From Sideroxydans sp. (lineage in GTDB: Bacteria > Pseudomonadota > Gammaproteobacteria > Burkholderiales > Gallionellaceae): a stretch of 17,248 nucleotides of DNA. Below are positions 8,838 through 16,615 of the stretch, piece by piece. The notes beneath the pieces were generated by a model, which was not told where the DNA came from, did not search any database, and saw nothing but the letters and a program-made list of their open reading frames with translations. The stretch's first letter is position 1. Every line of letters starts with the position of its first letter. The position numbers were made by a program, and so were the translations under genes. The stretch spans positions 1 through 17,248 of the forward strand of contig JAVBYP010000268.1 of the NCBI GenBank assembly GCA_030823965.1, read 5' to 3'.

Positions 8838-8851
8838 GCTCGGGCTTTTTT
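8820..8851 (+). terminator. Intrinsic terminator between fabG and acpP
   Basis: GCCCGAG (8820-8826) pairs with CTCGGGC (8839-8845) around a 12-nt loop and is followed by six T. It should stop part of the transcription coming from fabG. The loop DNA also holds the -10 box of the acpP promoter. Confidence 0.85.
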
Positions 8852-8880
8852 AGCACTTTAATCATAACGGGAGTAAAACA

Positions 8881-9117
8881 ATGTCCACCAACGAACAACG
8901 TGTAAAGAAAATCGTCGCAGAACAACTGGGTGTTAACGAGTCCGAAGTCAAGAACGAGTCTTCCTTTGTGAACGACTTGGGCGCTGACTCTCTGGATACA
9001 GTTGAGCTGGTGATGGCGCTGGAAGAAGAGTTCGGCGTTGAGATCCCTGATGAAGAAGCAGAAAAGATCACTACTGTGCAACTCGCACTGGACTACGTTA
9101 ACGCGCATTCCAAGTAA
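8881..9117 (+). CDS. acpP: Acyl carrier protein
   Basis: ACP carries the growing acyl chain on a phosphopantetheine arm in fatty acid, lipid A and phospholipid synthesis. The 78-residue acidic product has the modification site Ser37 in [18 protein letters not shown] and the usual four-helix pattern. GGGAG at 8869-8873 lies 7 nt before the ATG, one of the best ribosome binding sites in the window. This fits a very abundant protein. Its own promoter and the upstream terminator allow expression independent of the fabHDG genes. Confidence 0.98.
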   Translation: MSTNEQRVKKIVAEQLGVNESEVKNESSFVNDLGADSLDTVELVMALEEEFGVEIPDEEAEKITTVQLALDYVNAHSK

Positions 9118-9159
9118 TCAAAGCCTTACCGTTCATAAACTTCAACATCGGAGTCCAGT

Positions 9160-10392
9160 TTGTCTAAGCGCAGAGTCGTAGTGACCGGTCTTGGTGCCGT
9201 CACCCCAGTAGGGAATGATGTCGCCACCACATGGCAAAACATCGTGGCAGGTAAATCAGGTGTTGGTCGCATCACTCGTTTCGACCCGACCCCGTTTGCC
9301 AGCCAGATCGCAGGTGAGGTGAAGGACTTTGATGTCACTCAAGTCATCCCTGCTAAGGACGCAAGACGCATGGATCGTTTCGTTCACCTCGGCTTGGCCG
9401 CTGGTATCGAGGCATTCAAGGACTCTGGTATTGAAGTGAACGAACAGAACGCCGACCGTATTGGCGTTTGTATAAGCTCCGGCATCGGCGGTCTGCCGAT
9501 GATTGAAGATACGCAGAACGACTATCTGGCCAGCGGCCCGCGTAAGATCTCCCCGTTCTTCATTGCTGGCACGATCATCAACATGATCTCTGGCAACCTT
9601 TCCATCATCTACGGCCTACGCGGCCCCAACTTTGCCGTGGTCTCAGCCTGTACGACAGGTACCCACAGCATCGGCGAAGCCATGCGTATGATCCAGTACG
9701 GTGATGCGGATGTGATGGTCGCGGGCGGCGCAGAATCTTCCGTTTGTCCATTGGCTATTGGCGGTTTTGCGGCATCGCGTGCGCTTTCCACTCGTAACGA
9801 TGACCCAACTACGGCTAGCCGTCCTTGGGACAAAGACCGTGATGGTTTCGTGCTGGGTGAGGGTGCTGGCGTATTGGTGCTCGAAGAGTACGAACACGCC
9901 AAGGCGCGCGGCGCCAAGATCTACGCTGAAGTGGCCGGCTATGGCGCAAGCGCTGATGCCTACCACATCACTTCGCCAACCATGGATGGCCCGAAGCGCA
10001 GCATGTTGAACGCATTGAAAGATGCGGGTCTCACCCCAGAACAAGTGCAATACGTCAATGCGCACGGCACATCAACCCCGATGGGTGATAAGAACGAGAG
10101 TGATGCCATCAAGGCTGCATTCGGTGAACACGCCAAGAAGATCGTGGTTAACTCGACTAAGTCAATGACGGGCCATTTGTTGGGCGGCGCTGGCGGTATC
10201 GAATCCCTGTTCTGTGTGCTAGCAATCCACAATCAGATATCTCCACCCACTATCAACATCTTCGAGCAGGATCCAGAGTGTGATTTGGATTACTGTGCCA
10301 ACACGGCGCGTAGCATGAAGATCGATGTAGCCATGAACAACAACTTTGGCTTTGGTGGCACCAACGGAACGCTGGTATTCAGAAAAGTCTGA
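9160..10392 (+). CDS. fabF: Beta-ketoacyl-ACP synthase II
   Basis: FabF condenses malonyl-ACP with longer acyl-ACP chains in fatty acid elongation and, in E. coli, adjusts fatty acid composition with temperature. The 410-residue protein has the Cys-His-His triad: Cys164 (VVSACTTGTHS), His302 (VNAHGTSTP) and His339 (MTGHLLGG). The RRVVVTGLGAVTPVG start and the NNNFGFGGTN end fit FabF. The start is a TTG at 9160, 6 nt after GGAG. Only 42 bp separate it from acpP, with no terminator, so the two are probably co-transcribed. pabC starts 12 bp downstream. Confidence 0.97.
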   Translation: MSKRRVVVTGLGAVTPVGNDVATTWQNIVAGKSGVGRITRFDPTPFASQIAGEVKDFDVTQVIPAKDARRMDRFVHLGLAAGIEAFKDSGIEVNEQNADRIGVCISSGIGGLPMIEDTQNDYLASGPRKISPFFIAGTIINMISGNLSIIYGLRGPNFAVVSACTTGTHSIGEAMRMIQYGDADVMVAGGAESSVCPLAIGGFAASRALSTRNDDPTTASRPWDKDRDGFVLGEGAGVLVLEEYEHAKARGAKIYAEVAGYGASADAYHITSPTMDGPKRSMLNALKDAGLTPEQVQYVNAHGTSTPMGDKNESDAIKAAFGEHAKKIVVNSTKSMTGHLLGGAGGIESLFCVLAIHNQISPPTINIFEQDPECDLDYCANTARSMKIDVAMNNNFGFGGTNGTLVFRKV

Positions 10393-10404
10393 CCCTAGGC
10401 CACG

Positions 10405-11214
10405 ATGCTGGTCAACGGCCTACCTAGCGCTTCAATCTCCCCCCAAGATCGTGGTTTCAACTACGGTGACGGCGTGTTCCGCACCTTGCTCGTTCGGCAG
10501 GGGCGGCCTCACTCTTGGAGCCGCCACTATCTGAAATTGCAACAAGACTGTGCAGTCCTCCATCTCGATTGTCCGACTTCAGAGACGCTTCTTAGCGATA
10601 TCGCTACATTGAGCGCGACTGCGCCCAATGGCGTGGTCAAGATCGTTGTTACTCGTGGTGTCGGTCAGCGAGGCTACGCAATATCAGATAAACAAACTCC
10701 AGTTCGAGTGGTCACCCTCAATCCTATCCCTGTCTTTGAAGATCATCATTACACCTCGGGTATCAAATTACATCGATGCCGATTGAAACTTGGACACCAA
10801 ACAAGGTTGGCGGGTATCAAGCACCTCAATCGCTTGGAGAACGTGCTTGCTGCGACCGAATGCACAGAGGTAGGTTTGCCAGAAGGTTTGCTTGAGGATG
10901 AGGATGGCTATCTTGTGTCTGGCACCCGCTCAAACCTTTTTTTCATTCGATGCCGAACGCTTTACACTCCAGACCTGAGTCGTTGTGGCGTCGCTGGGGT
11001 GCAGAGAGAGCGTGTGATGGACTGGGCTAAGGAAAGTGGGGTCGAATGCAAAGTCGCGCAGATGCATTTCGAAGAGATGTTGCGCGCCGATGAGATATTC
11101 ATGGTCAACAGCGTGTTCGGTTTATGGCCAGTAGGTCAGGCCGCAAGCTATAAACGCAGCGAACATCCAACCTCATGGAAGATCCAAGAATGGCTGAACG
11201 ATGAGAACAATTAA
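10405..11214 (+). CDS. pabC: Aminodeoxychorismate lyase
   Basis: PabC is a pyridoxal-phosphate enzyme that turns 4-amino-4-deoxychorismate into p-aminobenzoate and pyruvate, feeding folate synthesis. The 269-residue product is a fold-type IV (branched-chain aminotransferase-like) protein. It shows the RGFNYGDGVFRT segment near the N-terminus, the Schiff-base lysine Lys139 in GIKHLNRLENVLA, SGTRSNLFF and CGVAGVQRERV. The genomic position between fabF and mltG matches E. coli pabC. The ATG at 10405 gives the expected start LVNG; its ribosome binding site is weak. Its last 14 bases overlap mltG. Related D-amino-acid transaminases share the fold, so the assignment rests partly on context. Confidence 0.93.
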   Translation: MLVNGLPSASISPQDRGFNYGDGVFRTLLVRQGRPHSWSRHYLKLQQDCAVLHLDCPTSETLLSDIATLSATAPNGVVKIVVTRGVGQRGYAISDKQTPVRVVTLNPIPVFEDHHYTSGIKLHRCRLKLGHQTRLAGIKHLNRLENVLAATECTEVGLPEGLLEDEDGYLVSGTRSNLFFIRCRTLYTPDLSRCGVAGVQRERVMDWAKESGVECKVAQMHFEEMLRADEIFMVNSVFGLWPVGQAASYKRSEHPTSWKIQEWLNDENN

Positions 11215-12187
11215 GAGACTATTTAATCTAGCCCTATTGCTGGCCGTCATCTTTATAGGTGTATCGGCCTATTTTTCATTCAAACAGAACCCGCTTCCGC
11301 GTACACCGATCGAATTTACGCTGAAGCCGGGTACCAGCCTAAAGGGTGCAGCCTACCAGATGAAACAAGCAGGCGTTCTTGAGAACGACTTCGCTTTTGT
11401 GCTCCTTGGGCGCGTCCTCAACAAAGCGACCCAGATCAAATACGGCAACTACCAACTCGAAAGATCCGTTTCAAACCTTGAACTATTAGACATCATCAGC
11501 TCAGGTCGGACAGAGCAAAGTCAGCTGACCATTGTTGAAGGACTGACCTTCAAAGAGCTACGAACCCTGTTGAATGCCCATGCAGGACTACGCCATGACA
11601 GCGCAGCGATGTCTGAGGCGGAGATTATGCAAAGTATCGGAGCCTCCGAGACATTTGCAGAAGGTTTGTTCTTCCCGGACACCTATAATTTCTCAAGTGG
11701 GAGCAGCGACCTCTTGGTATTAAGGCGTGCCTACCAAACTATGCAGAAACATCTCCTGTCGAATTGGGAGAAACGAGATGCTGATCTTCCACTGGAAACT
11801 CCCTACCAAGCGTTGATATTGGCTTCCATCGTAGAAAAGGAGACAGGGCAGGCGATGGATCGCCCCATGATCGCCTCGGTATTCACCAATCGCTTGCGGA
11901 TCAAGATGCGTTTGCAGACCGACCCGACGGTCATTTACGGAATGGGCGAAAGATTCGATGGCAACCTGCGTCGTCGCGATCTGACTACAGATACCCCTTA
12001 CAATACCTATACAAGGAATGGGCTGACACCGACACCGATCGCATTGCCCGGCCTCGCTTCTATCCAGGCGGCGCTCCATCCAGCACAGAGTGATGCGCTG
12101 TACTTTGTAGCCAAGGGTAACGGTAGTTCCCACTTTTCAAGTAATTTGAGCGAACACAACAACGCGGTCAATCGTTATCAAAAATGA
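11201..12187 (+). CDS. mltG: Endolytic murein transglycosylase MltG
   Basis: MltG cuts nascent glycan strands in the periplasm and is thought to set where peptidoglycan polymerisation ends. The 328-residue protein has one N-terminal membrane helix (about 8-27) and a LysM-like region (about 36-100). The YceG catalytic domain carries the motif ASIVEKETG; Glu212 is the counterpart of the E. coli catalytic Glu. It also has [29 protein letters not shown] and the C-terminal HxxxVxxY pattern. The ATG overlaps the end of pabC by 14 bp. The stop overlaps the tmk start as ATGA, typical of coupled translation. Confidence 0.96.
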   Translation: MRTIKRLFNLALLLAVIFIGVSAYFSFKQNPLPRTPIEFTLKPGTSLKGAAYQMKQAGVLENDFAFVLLGRVLNKATQIKYGNYQLERSVSNLELLDIISSGRTEQSQLTIVEGLTFKELRTLLNAHAGLRHDSAAMSEAEIMQSIGASETFAEGLFFPDTYNFSSGSSDLLVLRRAYQTMQKHLLSNWEKRDADLPLETPYQALILASIVEKETGQAMDRPMIASVFTNRLRIKMRLQTDPTVIYGMGERFDGNLRRRDLTTDTPYNTYTRNGLTPTPIALPGLASIQAALHPAQSDALYFVAKGNGSSHFSSNLSEHNNAVNRYQK

Positions 12188-12792
12188 GTAAAGCAAAATT
12201 CATCACCTTCGAAGGCGTGGACGGAGCAGGGAAGAGCACAGGACTGGATTGGTTCGCCGATGCATTGCGTCAGCGCGGTATCGACCTATTAGTGACCCGT
12301 GAACCTGGGGGCACTCCATTGGGTGAACAGCTGCGCGAGATACTGCTCAACCAACCCATGCATATCGAGACCGAGGCGATGCTGATGTTCGCCGCTCGGC
12401 GTGAGCATGTGGAAAAAGTCATTCGTCCCGCTTTGCAGCGCGGCACTTGGGTCATCTCTGACCGGTTCAGCGACGCCAGCTTTGCTTACCAAGGTGGAGG
12501 CAGGGGAGTGCCGTTGGCGAAATTGGAACAACTAGAACAATGGGTGCATGGTGATCTGCAACCTGACCTGACCTTGCTGTTCGATATTCCCATCGAGGTG
12601 GCTAGGCAGCGTTTGTCCAATAATGTGAGCTTGGATCGTTTCGAGCAGGAAAAGGGCGAATTCTTCGAGCGCGTGCGTCAAGCTTATCTCGCCAGAGTAG
12701 CCAAATCGCCGCAACGCATCACCGTGATACATGCTGAAAAGTCTCTGCAAGAAGTTCAGCATGAACTTTCAAAGATAGTCGCATCACTTTGA
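12184..12792 (+). CDS. tmk: Thymidylate kinase
   Basis: This kinase phosphorylates dTMP to dTDP, an essential step for dTTP and DNA synthesis. The 202-residue protein has the P-loop GVDGAGKST (11-19), the substrate-binding REPGGT (39-44), the DRF motif (93-95) within [18 protein letters not shown], and a LID region near 140-165 with several arginines. Basic residues in the LID rather than an arginine in the P-loop fit the bacterial type II enzyme. ATGA overlap with mltG; holB starts 1 bp after the stop. Confidence 0.97.
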   Translation: MSKAKFITFEGVDGAGKSTGLDWFADALRQRGIDLLVTREPGGTPLGEQLREILLNQPMHIETEAMLMFAARREHVEKVIRPALQRGTWVISDRFSDASFAYQGGGRGVPLAKLEQLEQWVHGDLQPDLTLLFDIPIEVARQRLSNNVSLDRFEQEKGEFFERVRQAYLARVAKSPQRITVIHAEKSLQEVQHELSKIVASL

Positions 12793-12793
12793 A

Positions 12794-13801
12794 ATGAAAC
12801 AACTCTATCCTTGGCAATCTGAATCATGGCAATCATTGCAAGGATTGCGCTCAAGGCTTCCCCATGCCTTGTTGATCAAAGGTGCCCAAGGGATCGGCAA
12901 GCTCGACCTTGCGTTTGGTTTTGCCCAATCACTTCTATGTGCTTCTCCTAAATCTGATGGGATGCCCTGTGAGGAATGTGATTCCTGCCATTGGTTCGAG
13001 CAGGATAGCCACCCAGATTTTCGTCTCATACAACCTGATGCGATGAGCGCAGCCGAAGATGGAGAGGAAAAATCTGGCGGCAAAAAACCATCTCGCGAGA
13101 TATCGGTAGATCAGATCCGCGACCTTTCTAGCTTCGCCAACCTGTCTGCGCATTGTGGTGGGTATCGTGTAGTAGTGGTCTATCCCGCCGAGACGATGAA
13201 CAATAATGCGGCCAACTCATTGCTAAAAACGCTTGAAGAACCAACGGATAAGTTGTTGTTCTTATTGATAACGCATAAGCCACAACAGCTGCTTCCGACC
13301 ATCCTCAGTCGCTGCTTAGGATTCACCGTCAATACACCGACACGCGAAGTCGGAGCCGCTTGGCTCGCCCAACAAGGTATCAAAGACGCAGACCAGGCAT
13401 TGGCTCAAACTGGCTTCGCCCCCCTACAAGCTTTGAATTGGGCGGAGGCGGGAGAAGGTGCCGAGGAGCGGAAATTACTGTTAGCCTCCATTCGCCAGCC
13501 ATCCAAGATGGATGCGTTGTCCTTGGCTGAAAATCTACAAAAGGCACAGCCAATCCATGTCATCCACTGCCTGCAGCAATGGTGTCATGACCTAGCCAGT
13601 GCGCAATTAGCAGGCTCAGTCAGATATTTCCCAGAGCAGACCAGTGAGTTGGTCAAGCTAGCTGGTGGCGTATCGTCTATGGCCTTGATGCGATTCCAGA
13701 AGGAATTGTTGGATGCACGCCGCGCCGCTTTCCATCCCCTCAACCCAAAGCTGTCCTTGGAGTCTTTGCTCCTGTCCTACCGCCAGCTTTTCGCGGCCTA
13801 A
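12794..13801 (+). CDS. holB: DNA polymerase III delta-prime subunit
   Basis: Delta-prime is the stator of the clamp loader that places the sliding clamp on DNA. The 335-residue product has the AAA+ layout: a P-loop-like GAQGIGK (30-36) lacking the following Ser/Thr, a four-cysteine zinc module (Cys49, Cys59, Cys62, Cys65), the NNNAANSLLKTLEEP segment, and the SRC motif (172-174) that supplies the arginine finger to the neighbouring subunit. A charged loop near 85-101 (EDGEEKSGGKK) looks like a flexible insert. The start is TGAAATG, 1 bp after tmk. holB between tmk and tatD is conserved; a pilZ gene often found after holB in related bacteria is absent. Confidence 0.95.
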   Translation: MKQLYPWQSESWQSLQGLRSRLPHALLIKGAQGIGKLDLAFGFAQSLLCASPKSDGMPCEECDSCHWFEQDSHPDFRLIQPDAMSAAEDGEEKSGGKKPSREISVDQIRDLSSFANLSAHCGGYRVVVVYPAETMNNNAANSLLKTLEEPTDKLLFLLITHKPQQLLPTILSRCLGFTVNTPTREVGAAWLAQQGIKDADQALAQTGFAPLQALNWAEAGEGAEERKLLLASIRQPSKMDALSLAENLQKAQPIHVIHCLQQWCHDLASAQLAGSVRYFPEQTSELVKLAGGVSSMALMRFQKELLDARRAAFHPLNPKLSLESLLLSYRQLFAA

Positions 13802-13808
13802 CATCCTC

Positions 13809-14573
13809 ATGTTCATCGATTCCCACTGCCACCTCAATTTCCCAGGCTTATCCGAAAATTTAGATAGCCTGCTAGCCAACATGAGCGCCAATCAGGTGAC
13901 CCATGCTTTATGTGTCTCGGTCGATCTGGCAAGTTTTCCCGAAGTGCTTGCATTAGCGGTTCAGCACGACAACCTTTATGCCTCGTTGGGCATCCATCCT
14001 GATTACGAGCTGGAATCAGAGCCAACCCAAGCTGAGTTGGTCCGCATGGCACACCATCCCAAGGTCATCGCCATCGGTGAGACTGGGTTGGACTACTACC
14101 GACTGACTGGCGACTTGGAATGGCAGCGGGAGCGTTTTCGCACCCATATTCGCGCAGCCAAGGAATGTGACAAGCCCCTCATCATCCATACCCGATCTGC
14201 TGCGGCAGACACCCTAAGAATCATGTCCGAGGAAAACGCGGACAAAGCTGGAGGGGTGATGCATTGTTTCACCGAGAATCTTGAAGTAGCCAATGCAGCC
14301 ATTGAGCTTGGGTTCTATATCTCGTTTTCCGGCATCCTGACATTCAAGAACGCGACACAGATTAAAGAGGTCGCCCAGAACATTCCGCTGGAAAAGATCC
14401 TGATCGAGACTGATTCACCTTATCTAGCGCCGACACCTTACCGTGGCAAAACGAATCAACCTGCCTATGTGAAGCATGTGGCAGAAGAGATCGCCAAACT
14501 GAGAAACATCTCAGTGGATGAAGTGGGCGAAACGACCAGCCACAATTTCAAGCAATTGTTTCATTTGATTTAA
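13809..14573 (+). CDS. TatD-family metal-dependent hydrolase (YcfH type)
   Basis: TatD-family proteins are TIM-barrel metal-dependent hydrolases. E. coli TatD is a 3'-5' exonuclease, and the YcfH branch has a less certain role. The 254-residue product shows the metal-site residues in order: His6 and His8 (DSHCHLNF), Glu91 (GETGLDYY), His127 (IIHTR), His152 (MHCF) and Asp202 (ETDSPYLAP). I chose the ATG at 13809 because the family begins with the MFIDSHCHL segment; the frame stays open further upstream inside holB, but that extension has no family character. The ribosome binding site is poor, and the start lies 7 bp after the holB stop. The position matches ycfH at the end of the E. coli cluster. 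Confidence 0.94.
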   Translation: MFIDSHCHLNFPGLSENLDSLLANMSANQVTHALCVSVDLASFPEVLALAVQHDNLYASLGIHPDYELESEPTQAELVRMAHHPKVIAIGETGLDYYRLTGDLEWQRERFRTHIRAAKECDKPLIIHTRSAAADTLRIMSEENADKAGGVMHCFTENLEVANAAIELGFYISFSGILTFKNATQIKEVAQNIPLEKILIETDSPYLAPTPYRGKTNQPAYVKHVAEEIAKLRNISVDEVGETTSHNFKQLFHLI

Positions 14574-14611
14574 TCAGCATTTCGTTCCATCCCATCCAGA
14601 TGCAATTGTCG

Positions 14612-14627
14612 CATAATGTATATTATG
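14612..14627. repeat. Short palindrome in the tatD to tRNA-Val gap
   Basis: CATAAT (14612-14617) and ATTATG (14622-14627) form a perfect 6-bp inverted repeat around GTAT. It lies in AT-rich sequence 38 bp after tatD. It could be an operator-like site or chance; I assign no function. Confidence 0.35.
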
Positions 14628-14647
14628 TCAAATCAAAGAGGCAAACG

Positions 14648-14678
14648 AAAAGGCTCACAGGAACACTGCGAGCCTTTT
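14648..14678. terminator. Bidirectional terminator between tatD and tRNA-Val
   Basis: AAAAGGCTC (14648-14656) pairs with GAGCCTTTT (14670-14678). An inner three-pair stem follows after one mismatch. The A/T ends allow it to work for tatD on the plus strand and for tRNA-Val on the minus strand. Confidence 0.85.
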
Positions 14679-14684
14679 GCATTT

Positions 14685-14759
14685 TGGTGGGCGGTACTGG
14701 GTTCGAACCAGTGACCCCTGCCGTGTGAAGGCAGTGCTCTACCGCTGAGCTAACCGCCC
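14685..14759 (-). tRNA. tRNA-Val (anticodon CAC)
   Basis: The reverse complement folds as a complete cloverleaf of 75 nt with encoded CCA. The acceptor stem is GGGCGGT/ACCGCCC, the D arm is GCTCAGCGGTAGAGC, the anticodon stem is CTGCC/GGCAG around TTCACAC, and the T arm is ACTGG-TTCGAAC-CCAGT. Loop position gives anticodon CAC, which reads the valine codon GUG. It is transcribed away from gltX. Confidence 0.97.
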
Positions 14760-14773
14760 GGTCGAGGCCACGA

Positions 14774-14803
14774 ATTTAATCACGACCATTTCCGGCGGGT
14801 CAA
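14774..14803 (-). promoter_or_regulatory. Predicted sigma-70 promoter of tRNA-Val
   Basis: On the minus strand TTGACC (14803-14798, five of six) and TTAAAT (14779-14774, four of six) are 18 bp apart. The -10 ends 14 bp before the mature tRNA. Its -35 is back to back with that of gltX, 5 bp apart. Confidence 0.55.
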
Positions 14804-14808
14804 TTTCT

Positions 14809-14836
14809 TTGAAGGCAATTCCATCTGTCGTAGAAT
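14809..14836 (+). promoter_or_regulatory. Predicted sigma-70 promoter of gltX
   Basis: TTGAAG (14809-14814, four of six), a 16-bp spacer and TAGAAT (14831-14836, five of six) run into GCGCGCC. The leader to the gltX ATG would be about 33 nt. Confidence 0.6.
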
Positions 14837-14875
14837 GCGCGCCTTCGATTCAAGCCCCAACTTCAGGAAAGCAAC

Positions 14876-16282
14876 ATGACCGTCCGCACTCGTTTCGCTC
14901 CCAGCCCAACTGGATACCTTCACATCGGCGGCGCCCGCACCGCGCTCTTTTCTTGGGCCTATGCCCGCAAGCATGGCGGCACATTCATCCTGCGTATCGA
15001 AGACACCGATGTCGAGCGTTCCACCCCCGAAGCGGTCCAAGCCATTTTGGACGGCATGAAATGGCTTGAATTGAACTACGACGAAGGTCCGTTCTACCAG
15101 ATGCAGCGTATGGATCGCTATAAAGTAGTCATCCAGCAAATGATCGATGCGGGTCAGGCTTATTATTGTTACACCAGCCCAGCCGAGCTGGATGCCATGC
15201 GTGAAGCCCAGCGTGCCGCAGGTGAAAAACCCCGTTATGACGGTAAATGGCGTCCTGAGACAGGCAAGACCTTGCCGCCCGTTCCTGCCGATATCAAACC
15301 AGTCGTGCGCTTCAAGAACCCAACGGACGGTGTCGTTTCGTGGAAAGACATGGTCAAGGGCACCATCGAATTCAGCAATACCGAGCTGGATGACCTCATC
15401 ATCGCCCGCTCCGATGGCACGCCGACTTATAACTTCTGCGTCGTGGTGGACGACTGGGACATGGGCATCACCCAAGTCATCCGTGGCGACGACCACGTGA
15501 ACAACACCCCGCGCCAGATCAACATCCTCAAAGCGCTCGGCGCGACCGTTCCTAGCTACGCTCACTTGTCCATGATCTTGGGCGACGACGGCACCAAGTT
15601 GTCCAAACGTCACGGTGCGGTCAGCGTCATGCAATACGACGAAGACGGCTACCTGCAAGAAGCCGTCATCAACTACCTCGCCCGTTTGGGCTGGTCGCAC
15701 GGCGATGACGAAGTGTTCTCCGTCGCCCAATTCTGCGAATGGTTCGACCTGGACCACATCACGCCCTCCGCCGCCCAGTTCAATACTGAGAAGCTGAAAT
15801 GGTTGAACAACCATTACATCAAGCAGACCGACAACGCCAAATTAGCCGAGAAGGTTCGTCCTCGCCTCGAAGCGCGCGGCATCAAAGTCAGCGACAGCCC
15901 TTCTTTGGCAGCCGTCATAGGCTTATATAAAGAGCGTATCTCCACCTTGAACGAACTAGCCGATGCGGCCGAAGTGTTCTACATCGATCTGCATCCAGAT
16001 GCAGCCTTGCTCGATGTGCAACTTTCCGCCGAAGCTATTCCTGCATTGCGTGATTTCGCTGAATCGATGAAGAGCGTCGCATGGGAAATACCCGCCATCA
16101 GCGCAGCAATCAAAGAAGTCATCGCCAAGCACGGATTGAAGATGCCGAAGCTTGCGATGCCTTTGCGCGTGATGCTCACAGGTCAAACACAGACACCATC
16201 CGTCGATGCATTGGTCGTGTTGTTCCCTCGTGAGATGGTGTTGTCGCGCATCGAAAACGGGCTCAATAAAAAAACAGCGTGA
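14876..16282 (+). CDS. gltX: Glutamyl-tRNA synthetase
   Basis: GluRS charges tRNA-Glu with glutamate for translation and for tetrapyrrole synthesis. The 468-residue class I synthetase has the HIGH-type motif HIGG (16-19) in [22 protein letters not shown], the [12 protein letters not shown] segment, and KLSKR (242-246). The C-terminal helical anticodon-binding region runs from about 320. Of the E. coli zinc-site cysteines, only one is seen (Cys99 in YYCYTSP), and the region near 121-127 reads RYDGKWR, so zinc binding is probably lost. AGGA at 14865-14868 sits 7 nt before the ATG. The enzyme is discriminating or not depending on anticodon-pocket residues that I cannot settle by eye. tRNA-Glu(UUC), its substrate, lies about 160 bp downstream. 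Confidence 0.97.
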   Translation: MTVRTRFAPSPTGYLHIGGARTALFSWAYARKHGGTFILRIEDTDVERSTPEAVQAILDGMKWLELNYDEGPFYQMQRMDRYKVVIQQMIDAGQAYYCYTSPAELDAMREAQRAAGEKPRYDGKWRPETGKTLPPVPADIKPVVRFKNPTDGVVSWKDMVKGTIEFSNTELDDLIIARSDGTPTYNFCVVVDDWDMGITQVIRGDDHVNNTPRQINILKALGATVPSYAHLSMILGDDGTKLSKRHGAVSVMQYDEDGYLQEAVINYLARLGWSHGDDEVFSVAQFCEWFDLDHITPSAAQFNTEKLKWLNNHYIKQTDNAKLAEKVRPRLEARGIKVSDSPSLAAVIGLYKERISTLNELADAAEVFYIDLHPDAALLDVQLSAEAIPALRDFAESMKSVAWEIPAISAAIKEVIAKHGLKMPKLAMPLRVMLTGQTQTPSVDALVVLFPREMVLSRIENGLNKKTA

Positions 16283-16287
16283 GTCGC

Positions 16288-16316
16288 TTTACAAGGTAGG
16301 GTCGCATCACTATAAT
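16288..16316 (+). promoter_or_regulatory. Strong sigma-70 promoter of the tRNA-Ala/tRNA-Glu unit
   Basis: TTTACA (16288-16293, five of six), a 17-bp spacer and a perfect TATAAT (16311-16316) are followed by GCGCGC. It starts 5 bp after the gltX stop. This is a typical stable-RNA promoter with a GC-rich discriminator. Confidence 0.8.
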
Positions 16317-16341
16317 GCGCGCTCTTTTCGGGGGCACCCTG

Positions 16342-16417
<76 letters not shown>

Positions 16418-16439
16418 AAAAGAAAAAGTAGTACACGAA

Positions 16440-16515
16440 GTCCCCTTCGTCTAGAGGCCTAGGACACCGCCCTTTCACGGCGATAACACGAGTTCGAATC
16501 TCGTAGGGGACGCCA
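16440..16515 (+). tRNA. tRNA-Glu (anticodon UUC)
   Basis: A 76-nt cloverleaf with encoded CCA. The acceptor stem is GTCCCCT/AGGGGAC, and the D arm contains GTCT/GGAC. The loop CTTTCAC gives anticodon UUC. The top pair of the anticodon stem (27-43) is C and A, a mismatch. The T arm is ACGAG-TTCGAAT-CTCGT. It lies 22 bp after tRNA-Ala without a promoter between, so both come from one precursor. Confidence 0.97.
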
Positions 16516-16520
16516 AATTC

Positions 16521-16550
16521 AAAAAGGCTCACAGAAATGTGAGCCTTTTT
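16521..16550. terminator. Terminator of the tRNA-Ala/tRNA-Glu unit
   Basis: A perfect 13-bp stem (16521-16533 with 16538-16550) with a GAAA tetraloop and a T run on the right, A run on the left. Its core GGCTCACA is shared with the terminator at 14648-14678. Confidence 0.95.
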
Positions 16551-16553
16551 CTA

Positions 16554-16581
16554 TTTAGACGCAGGCGTGCATCGTTATAAT
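16554..16581 (+). promoter_or_regulatory. Predicted sigma-70 promoter of the rod/hook-like gene
   Basis: A perfect TATAAT at 16576-16581 followed by GCCCTCC, with TTTAGA (16554-16559, four of six) 16 bp upstream. The predicted transcript would start near 16588, about 28 nt before the ATG. It does not look like a flagellar sigma-28 promoter. Confidence 0.55.
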
Positions 16582-16615
16582 GCCCTCCATACGTCAACCA
16601 CTTCATACATCAAAC

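Noticed and set aside
14780..15814. Long open frame on the minus strand opposite gltX (about 340 codons)
   Set aside because: It is antisense to an unambiguous gltX, has no recognisable domain and overlaps the tRNA-Val promoter region. It reflects the codon composition of gltX.
16554..16581. Flagellar sigma-28 promoter before the rod/hook-like gene
   Set aside because: There is no TAAA plus GCCGATAA pair at the right spacing; a TATAAT box of the housekeeping type fits better.
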